Shown here piece by piece: positions 12,918 through 18,415 of a stretch of 18,415 nt of DNA; the stretch's first letter is position 1; every line of letters starts with the position of its first letter. This DNA comes from JADMII01 sp036278595. GTDB taxonomy: Bacteria; Chloroflexota; Dehalococcoidia; DSTF01; JACRBR01. Where the stretch lies: contig DASUKS010000003.1 in assembly GCA_036278595.1 (NCBI GenBank), positions 1 through 18,415 on the forward strand, written 5' to 3'. The notes beneath the pieces were generated by a model. The model was not told where the DNA came from. It was given only the letters and a program-made list of their open reading frames with translations, and did no database searches. The translations under genes and the position numbers were made by a program.

Positions 12918-13751
12918 TTGCACGTCTTCCGCACCATCGCAGAGTTTCGCGCGTGGCGCGCCTCGCTCGAGGGCAACCTTGGCCTCGTGCCCACGATGGG
13001 CTCCCTGCACGAGGGACACCTCTCGCTCGTGCGCGCGGCGCGCGACGCGAACACGCACGTCGCCGTGTCGATCTTCGTGAACCCGGCGCAGTTCGCGCCG
13101 GACGAGGACCTCGCGCGCTACCCGCGCGATGAGGCGCGCGATCTGTCGCTGCTCGAGGCGGACGGCATCGACGCGGTGCTCGCGCCCGCGGCCGACGAGA
13201 TCTACCCCGACGGTTACAGCACGTACGTGCAGGTGGAACGACTGACGGCCCGGCTCGAAGGGGTGAGCCGACCGACGCACTTCCGCGGCGTCACGACCAT
13301 CGTATGCAAGCTGCTGAACGTCGTGCAGCCGCAGCGCGCGTACTTCGGACGCAAGGACGCGCAGCAACTCGCCGTGATCCGCCGCATGGTGCGGGACTTG
13401 GACCTCGACGTGGAGATCGTCGGCATGCCGATCATCCGCGAGCCCGACGGCCTCGCGTTGAGCAGCCGCAACGTGTACCTCGAAGGCGATGACCGGCGTG
13501 CGGCGCTCGTGCTCAGCCGCGCGGTCGAGCGCGCACAGCGTCTTTATGCGCAGGGCGAGCGCGATGCCGCGAGGATCCGCGGCGAGATGCAGCACATCGT
13601 CGCGTGCGAGCCGCGCGCGCAGATCGACTACGTGAGCGTCGCCGACGCCGAGACGCTCGATGAGCTCGCTGTCATCGACCGCCCGACGCTCGCGTCGCTC
13701 GCGGTGCGCATCGGCCCGACGCGTCTGATCGACAATACGAGCCTGGGCTGA
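12918..13751 (+). CDS. panC: pantothenate synthetase (pantoate-beta-alanine ligase)
   Basis: PanC joins pantoate to beta-alanine with ATP, completing pantothenate. The 277-residue protein has the nucleotidyltransferase signature VPTMGSLHEGHLSLVRAA and FVNPAQFAPDEDLARYPR. It also has the pantoate-site segment THFRGVTTIVCKLLNVVQP, YFGRKDAQQLAVIRRMVRDL and LALSSRN. The start is an unusual TTG at 12918, the only start codon between the frame's opening at 12900 and the conserved region. No clear Shine-Dalgarno precedes it, so translation may be coupled to panB, whose stop is 18 nt upstream. panE/ilvC (ketopantoate reduction) is not in this window. Confidence 0.96.
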   Translation: MHVFRTIAEFRAWRASLEGNLGLVPTMGSLHEGHLSLVRAARDANTHVAVSIFVNPAQFAPDEDLARYPRDEARDLSLLEADGIDAVLAPAADEIYPDGYSTYVQVERLTARLEGVSRPTHFRGVTTIVCKLLNVVQPQRAYFGRKDAQQLAVIRRMVRDLDLDVEIVGMPIIREPDGLALSSRNVYLEGDDRRAALVLSRAVERAQRLYAQGERDAARIRGEMQHIVACEPRAQIDYVSVADAETLDELAVIDRPTLASLAVRIGPTRLIDNTSLG

Positions 13752-13785
13752 CACGTACGTTCCGCTGTGCTTCAATGCCCGGGCG

Positions 13786-14946
13786 ATGGCAGAGGCACCG
13801 AAGATCACAAACGACGAGATACTCGCCGGCTGGCGTCTTCCGCACACGCCTGCGTCCGAGGTCCGCATCCTCAAGCGCAAGCGGAATCGCCCTCCCGCGG
13901 GGCTGACGGGCTCGTACTTCGAGCGCGTGCGGCTGAAGGCCGGCGACCGCACGTTCGATGCGATCCTCAAGCTCGGTGATTTGCTGTATGGACCGCCGAC
14001 GCGCGAGCGCCTCTTCTTCGCCGAGCTCGCCGGGCAGGTGCCGCTCCGCACGCCGCGCTGCTACGCCGTCGGGCCCGCGCTCGAAGGTCGCGACAGCTGG
14101 GTGCTCATGGAGCGCATCGGTCGCGGCAAGTGGATGACGGAGTGGACGCCAGACGACACGCGCGGAGCGCTGCGCCGGCTCGCGGCGCTGCACGCGCGCT
14201 TTCTCGGTGACCCGCCGGCGGCGGTCTCCCGGCCGTTCACGCGCGACCTCGATCACACGCTGAGCTTCGTACCGGAAGGCGTGCGTTCGATGCGTGCGCG
14301 CTTCGATGAGTTGCCGTACTTGCCGCGCATCGCGAGCGAGCGCGCGCTCGACCTGTTAGTGGCGCTCGCGGCCAATCCGGATGCGTACCGTGCTGCGCTC
14401 GCGCAGTCGCCCGAGACGCTGCTGCACGGCGATTACCATCGCGGCAACATGGCCGTCGCCGATGGCGAGGAGCCCGTGCACTTCGACTGGCAGTTCGTAT
14501 GCGGTGGCCCGCCCGCGTACGACCTCGCGATCTTCTGGCTGTACCTCGGCGCCGTGAACAAGCGCGGGCTCTTCTTCGACCGCGCGGAGGTATGGCCTCG
14601 CTCGATGACGTGGGACGAAGTGCTCGGCGTGTACACATCAGCGCTGCGCGCGCTGCGACCGGATGCCGACATCGATGCGATCGCGGCGGCGTCGGACGCC
14701 GCGATCATGTTCGAAGCGATCCGGCAGATCACCTACTTCGGGCATGGCGTCGAGAGCCAGATCGGTCTCCTGCGCTTCATCTACCGCGACCACCGGACGA
14801 TCGGCGGGCGGATCGCACGGTGGTTCGGCATCGATCAGGGATGGACGCTGTTTGAAGACATGTACGCGGAGTTCGAGCGCCGCGCACCGCGGTTTCTCCC
14901 CGCGTCGTCCCCGCCGCGGATGGAAGACAGCGCGCGGGCCGGCTGA
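13786..14946 (+). CDS. APH-family phosphotransferase/kinase
   Basis: This 386-residue APH/choline-kinase-fold protein is only distantly similar to the kinase at 1558. An N-lobe with FDAILKLGD precedes the hinge SWVLMERIGRGKW. The catalytic loop is LLHGDYHRGNM (H214, D216, N221). The metal motif is HFDWQF (D234), followed by GPPAYDLAIFWLY, which is typical of DUF1679/ecdysteroid-kinase-like APH proteins. The substrate is unknown. ATG at 13786 lies 34 nt after panC with no clear promoter or binding site between, so it may be the fourth gene of the pan operon. Aminoglycoside resistance is unlikely in this context. Confidence 0.82.
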   Translation: MAEAPKITNDEILAGWRLPHTPASEVRILKRKRNRPPAGLTGSYFERVRLKAGDRTFDAILKLGDLLYGPPTRERLFFAELAGQVPLRTPRCYAVGPALEGRDSWVLMERIGRGKWMTEWTPDDTRGALRRLAALHARFLGDPPAAVSRPFTRDLDHTLSFVPEGVRSMRARFDELPYLPRIASERALDLLVALAANPDAYRAALAQSPETLLHGDYHRGNMAVADGEEPVHFDWQFVCGGPPAYDLAIFWLYLGAVNKRGLFFDRAEVWPRSMTWDEVLGVYTSALRALRPDADIDAIAAASDAAIMFEAIRQITYFGHGVESQIGLLRFIYRDHRTIGGRIARWFGIDQGWTLFEDMYAEFERRAPRFLPASSPPRMEDSARAG

Positions 14947-15284
14947 CCTGCCTTCGCCGCGAACACACACGCATCCACGCGCGTAACGGTGAAATTGAGT
15001 GCCTCCAAGCGACCTGAACCGGCGAGGCGCAGCTTCCCGGCGCGCGATTGACGCACCTTCGGAGCCTGCAAGACCTTTGAAACGCTGCCGAACCTCACGT
15101 TCCGTCCCTGTAACGCCGTGTGGGGCATAGTCACGTTGCGGCTTCCCGCAGTGCACCTCCAAAACGGACCCGTCGTGTTTGAAGACCGGCGGACTTGTCC
15201 GGGCCCGCACTGACGGAGCTGCAGGCCCACGAAGAGGACCGACGCAACAGATCCACGCAGGACGACGGTGAGGGGTAGGCGCGC
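14947..15284 (+). other. 338-nt intergenic region before the response regulator gene
   Basis: I see no convincing gene here on either strand. It contains a TTGACG near 15049 without a matching -10 box, and a short hairpin TGCGG-CTTC-CCGCA at 15137-15150. GAGGGG at 15270-15275 lies before the downstream ATG. It is less GC-rich in patches (for example AACGGTGAAATTGAGTG) than the coding sequence. It is long enough for a promoter with upstream regulatory sites or a long 5' leader. A minus-strand frame of about 165 codons crosses it but has no binding site or protein-like composition. Confidence 0.5.
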
Positions 15285-16058
15285 ATGGATACACGAATGG
15301 CAGCCACGGCACGGGCAGCGCTGAACGGGCACAACGGACGGCCCACGGTACCCGTGAGCGCGCCGGTGCGGCTCCTGCTCGTCGACGAAGAAAAGCTCTA
15401 CCGGGAAGGTCTCGGCGCCGTCTTCTCACGGTCGATGGAGATCCGCGTCGTCGGCCAGGCGCGGAGCGGCGGCGAGGCGTGCGAGAAGGCGCGCAGGGTT
15501 CGCCCCGATGTCGTCCTGATGGACACGCGCCTCGACGACATCGGCGCCGTCGCGACGTGCAAATCGATCCTCACCGAACTGCCGATGACCCGCATCGCCG
15601 TCCTCACCGACTCGCGCTCGGAGAGCGACCTGATCGACTGCCTCAAGGCCGGCGCGCGCGGGTACATGACGAAGGACATCAGCATCCCCAACCTCGTCGA
15701 TGCCATCAAGCGCATCGCGCAGGGCGAAGCGGTGATTACGCCGGAGCTCGCGGCGCGACTGCTCGACGAGTTCACGGCGATGGCGCGCGTCCGTGATCAC
15801 GAAGCCGCGGCGATGGAGAACGACACGGCGAAGGTCACGGACCGCGAGCGCGACGTGCTCGAACTGCTCGTGCAGGGCGCGACGAACCGCGACATCGCCC
15901 GCAAGCTGCTGATCACCGAGAACACGGTCAAGGTGCACCTCAGGAACATCCTCGAGAAGCTGCACCTCCGCAACCGCCAGCAGGCGGCAGCATTTGCGAT
16001 CAGCTCCGGACTGGTCCGGCTTACCCGCGAAGAGGCCGGCACCCGTCAGCGTGTCTGA
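15285..16058 (+). CDS. NarL/FixJ-family response regulator (LuxR-type HTH)
   Basis: The 257-residue protein has a receiver domain at about residues 28-145. It carries the acidic pair D34-E35, phosphoacceptor D80 (VVLMDTRL), T108 and K130, all the residues needed for phosphorylation. A linker of about 35 residues leads to a GerE/LuxR-type DNA-binding domain (about 182-245) with TDRERDVLELLVQGATNRDI and TENTVKVHLRNILEKLHL. The N-terminal extension of about 27 residues before the receiver is unusual. ATG at 15285 has GAGGGG about 9 nt upstream. An ATG at 15297 is an alternative start. No sensor kinase is adjacent. The penicillin-binding protein gene begins 28 nt after its stop, so the two are probably co-transcribed. 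Confidence 0.94.
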   Translation: MDTRMAATARAALNGHNGRPTVPVSAPVRLLLVDEEKLYREGLGAVFSRSMEIRVVGQARSGGEACEKARRVRPDVVLMDTRLDDIGAVATCKSILTELPMTRIAVLTDSRSESDLIDCLKAGARGYMTKDISIPNLVDAIKRIAQGEAVITPELAARLLDEFTAMARVRDHEAAAMENDTAKVTDRERDVLELLVQGATNRDIARKLLITENTVKVHLRNILEKLHLRNRQQAAAFAISSGLVRLTREEAGTRQRV

Positions 16059-16086
16059 ACGAGCGTAACGGTCTTGAGGTAAGCAC

Positions 16087-18415
16087 GTGACAAGAGCTCA
16101 GCAGTACCGCCGTATGCGGCGAGCGCGGCGCCGGACGCCCGCGAGCGGCAAACCCTTCATCATCGCGCTGTTCGTCCCGATCGCGCTCGTACTCGTTGCC
16201 GTCGGCGCGGGATTCGCCGCCGGCGCGACGAACTACTACCAGGACATCACGTCGGGCGTGCCGCCGCCGCAGCAGGCGATCGACACGCGCGGTGGCGGTG
16301 CGAAGATCTACGACCGCAACGGCACGCTGCTGTACGAGTACCTGGACCCGAACTACGGCTACCACACGACGGTCGCGCTCGACCAGATCTCGCCGCTGAT
16401 CCAGAACGCCACGGTCGCGGCCGAAGACGCGAGCTTCTACTCGAACCCGGGCATCAACGTGAAGGGCCTCACGCGTGCGGCCATCGAGAACCTCAAGCCC
16501 GGCCCGGGCTTCATGCAGGGCAGCGGCGGCAGCTCGATCACACAGCAGCTCGTCAAGCAGATCTATGAGACGCCGTCCGAGCGGACGCAGCGTTCGATCT
16601 CGCGGAAGGCGCGCGAAGCCGTGCTCGCGCTGAAGCTGACGCAGGACTACTCGAAGCAGCAGATCCTCGGCTGGTACCTGAACGAAGTGCCGTACGGCGG
16701 CGTGTACACCGGGGTGGAAGCCGCGGCGGAAGGATACTTCGGCATCCACGCGAAGGACGTCGACCTCGCGCAGGCGGCGTTCCTCGCGGGGCTGCCGCAG
16801 TCGCCGACGGACTACGACCCGTTCACGCACATGGATGCTGCGCTCAAGCGCCAGAGCGAAGTGCTGGACCTGATGGTGGAGCACGGCTACATCAGCCAGA
16901 CGGAGGCGAACTGGGCGCGGCTCGAGAAGATCACACTCAACCCGGCGCAGCAGCCGTTCCTCGCGCCGCACTTCGTCCAGTACGTCGGCGACTACATCAA
17001 GCAGACGCTCGGCGAGGATGCACTCCTGCACGGTGGCCTCAGCGTGCTCACCACGCTCGACCTGCCGCTGCAGACGGAGGCCAATCAGATTCTCGACAAG
17101 AACATCGAGAAGTACGAGGCATCGAGCCATGGGCACAACGGCTCGGTCGTGATCATGGACCCGCCCACGGGCCAGATCCTCGCGATGGTCGGCAGCCGGG
17201 ACTACAACGACAGCGCGGTCAACGGCCAGGTCAACAACGCGATCGCGCTCAACTCCCCGGGGTCCACCTTAAAGCCGTTCACGTACGAGGCGGCGTTCGA
17301 GCAGGGCTGGGGGCCGGACTGGCCGATCGTCGATACGCCGATCACGTGGAGCGAGAACGGCAGCCCGCCCTTCTCGCCAACGAACCCGGACAAGCGGTAC
17401 CACGGTGTGATTCCGCTGCGCGTCGGGCTCGGCAACTCGTTCAACATCCCGGCGTTCAAGACCATCCTCTGGGTGGGCGTGCAGAACATGATCAACCGCG
17501 CGAAGTCCATGGGGATCACGACGCTCGATGTGCCGAACCTCGGGCCCGCTGTAACGCTGGGCGGGAGCGACGTCAAGCTGCTCGACATGGTGTACGGCTA
17601 CTCCACCTTCGCGAACCAGGGCACCATGGTCGGCGAGCCGACCACCGAGAACCTCCCTGCAGGCAACCGCACCCTCGACCCGGTTTCGGTGCTCGCGATT
17701 ACCAACCGCGCCGGCAAGATGCTGATCAACAACACCGCGCCCAAGAAGGTGGAGGTGATCAAGCCCGAGTACGCGTACATGATCTCGAACATCCTCTCGA
17801 CGGACGCGAACCGCCAGATCACCTACGGCGTCGGCAGCAGCCTGAACATTCCCGGCTACCAGGTGGCCACGAAGACCGGCACGAGCGAGCCGTACGCGCC
17901 GGGCGAGCCGGACGCCGGCCTCATCGGCGACACATGGACCTTCGGATATACGCCGAACATCGCGGTGGGCGTCTGGGTGGGCAACAGCGACAACACGCCG
18001 ATGGTCAACATCCTCAGCACGACCATTGCGGGGGCGACGTGGCACGACGTGATCGTCGATGCGCTGAAGGGCAAACCATCGATCCCGTTCCAGCGGCCGC
18101 CGACCGTGGTCAAGGCGACGGTGTGCGTCCCGAGCGGCATCATCTACAAGCCCGGCATGAGCTGCCCCACCGTGACGAGCGACTTCGGGATCGATGCGCT
18201 CGCGAAGCAGAACCCGACGTGGTGGGGCGGCCAGCAGGTCTCGGGCGTGGTGAACGCAAGCAGCAGCGCGATCCCCACGGGCATCACGGGCTGGAAGCTC
18301 TATCTGGCGCAGGAGTACGAGCGCTCGTACCGGGGAGCGGCGCCCGCACGGCCGGCGGTACGGACGTCACCCGCTCCGGCGCCGGCGCCGCAGCGCGCGC
18401 CCGCAGTCGCGCCGC
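16087..18415 (+). CDS. class A penicillin-binding protein (PBP1A-like), C-terminus cut by window edge
   Basis: This bifunctional enzyme polymerises and cross-links peptidoglycan at the outer membrane face. 776 residues are visible. A basic N-terminus (MTRAQQYRRMRRARRR) leads to a membrane helix (about 23-46). The GT51 glycosyltransferase domain follows (about 70-245), with catalytic E113 in AAEDASFY and GSSITQQLVKQ. The transpeptidase domain (about 350-660) has S393-T-L-K396, S451-F-N453 and K596-T-G598, all intact. A Pro/Ala-rich tail begins near 749. The start is GTG at 16087, with GAGGT 6 nt upstream; ATG at 16114 is in frame but has no binding site. The active-site motif uses a rare TTA leucine codon (17269-17271). 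No stop is reached. Confidence 0.96.
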   Translation, partial: MTRAQQYRRMRRARRRTPASGKPFIIALFVPIALVLVAVGAGFAAGATNYYQDITSGVPPPQQAIDTRGGGAKIYDRNGTLLYEYLDPNYGYHTTVALDQISPLIQNATVAAEDASFYSNPGINVKGLTRAAIENLKPGPGFMQGSGGSSITQQLVKQIYETPSERTQRSISRKAREAVLALKLTQDYSKQQILGWYLNEVPYGGVYTGVEAAAEGYFGIHAKDVDLAQAAFLAGLPQSPTDYDPFTHMDAALKRQSEVLDLMVEHGYISQTEANWARLEKITLNPAQQPFLAPHFVQYVGDYIKQTLGEDALLHGGLSVLTTLDLPLQTEANQILDKNIEKYEASSHGHNGSVVIMDPPTGQILAMVGSRDYNDSAVNGQVNNAIALNSPGSTLKPFTYEAAFEQGWGPDWPIVDTPITWSENGSPPFSPTNPDKRYHGVIPLRVGLGNSFNIPAFKTILWVGVQNMINRAKSMGITTLDVPNLGPAVTLGGSDVKLLDMVYGYSTFANQGTMVGEPTTENLPAGNRTLDPVSVLAITNRAGKMLINNTAPKKVEVIKPEYAYMISNILSTDANRQITYGVGSSLNIPGYQVATKTGTSEPYAPGEPDAGLIGDTWTFGYTPNIAVGVWVGNSDNTPMVNILSTTIAGATWHDVIVDALKGKPSIPFQRPPTVVKATVCVPSGIIYKPGMSCPTVTSDFGIDALAKQNPTWWGGQQVSGVVNASSSAIPTGITGWKLYLAQEYERSYRGAAPARPAVRTSPAPAPAPQRAPAVAP

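Noticed and set aside
11979..14051. 690-codon minus-strand frame across panB-panC
   Set aside because: The length comes from GC-rich codon bias on the opposite strand; its sequence is Arg/Ala/His/Val-rich without any domain, and panB and panC are certain.
14638..15429. Minus-strand frames crossing the 338-nt gap before the response regulator
   Set aside because: They start inside the response regulator gene and end inside the kinase gene, lack ribosome binding sites and are Arg-rich; no domain is recognisable.
1..18415. CRISPR array, insertion sequence, phage or toxin-antitoxin module
   Set aside because: I found no regularly spaced repeats, transposase or integrase motifs, terminal inverted repeats or paired toxin-antitoxin genes on either strand.

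Overview
The window is very GC-rich, roughly two thirds G+C by eye, with dense genes on both strands and short intergenic gaps. I see no transposase, integrase, CRISPR array or phage gene. The gene mix suggests a member of the Chloroflexota, probably a Dehalococcoidia-type lineage that makes a peptidoglycan wall. The pointers are a DUF7064-like protein, an APH-fold kinase and a DUF6285 protein in a row, a DUF35/thiolase pair, a panD-panB-panC operon behind a long leader, an archaellin-like domain in a bacterium, and several genes that look leaderless. This placement is an inference, because no rRNA or other decisive marker is present.

Layout. Positions 29-105 hold tRNA-Val(GAC), followed by a hairpin and a 53-codon ORF with a strong ribosome binding site. 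Positions 561-3127 (+) hold a three-gene set: a DUF7064/CrtC-like lipocalin-type protein, an APH-fold phosphotransferase and a DUF6285 protein. At 3142-3167 is a perfect 26-bp palindrome whose 16-bp core is exactly the consensus ParB-binding site parS, which suggests the window lies in the origin-proximal part of the chromosome. Positions 3268-8175 are mostly minus strand: an archaellin-like membrane-anchored protein, ruvC, yebC, a thiolase-like protein with its DUF35 partner, and an MFS transporter. Divergent from the MFS gene, 8237-10074 (+) carries fpg/mutM and an unknown zinc-ribbon protein, then a doubtful small ORF. A D,D-carboxypeptidase (minus, 10296-11288) is divergent from panD-panB-panC (11626-13751, +), which are preceded by a textbook promoter and about 200 nt of untranslated leader. 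A second APH-fold kinase follows panC. The window ends with an orphan NarL/LuxR-type response regulator and a class A penicillin-binding protein that runs off the right edge.

How the genes fit together. Three themes recur. One is envelope building (class A PBP, D,D-carboxypeptidase, possibly the response regulator beside the PBP). Another is coenzyme A supply and acyl-CoA chemistry (panDBC, thiolase/DUF35, APH/DUF6285/DUF7064). The third is DNA repair and recombination (ruvC, fpg). The points most worth a second look are the consensus parS, the structured panD leader (its position matches the known 'pan' RNA motif of Chloroflexota), the solitary archaellin-like protein, the uncharacterised DUF7064-APH-DUF6285 module, and the set of apparently leaderless promoters.
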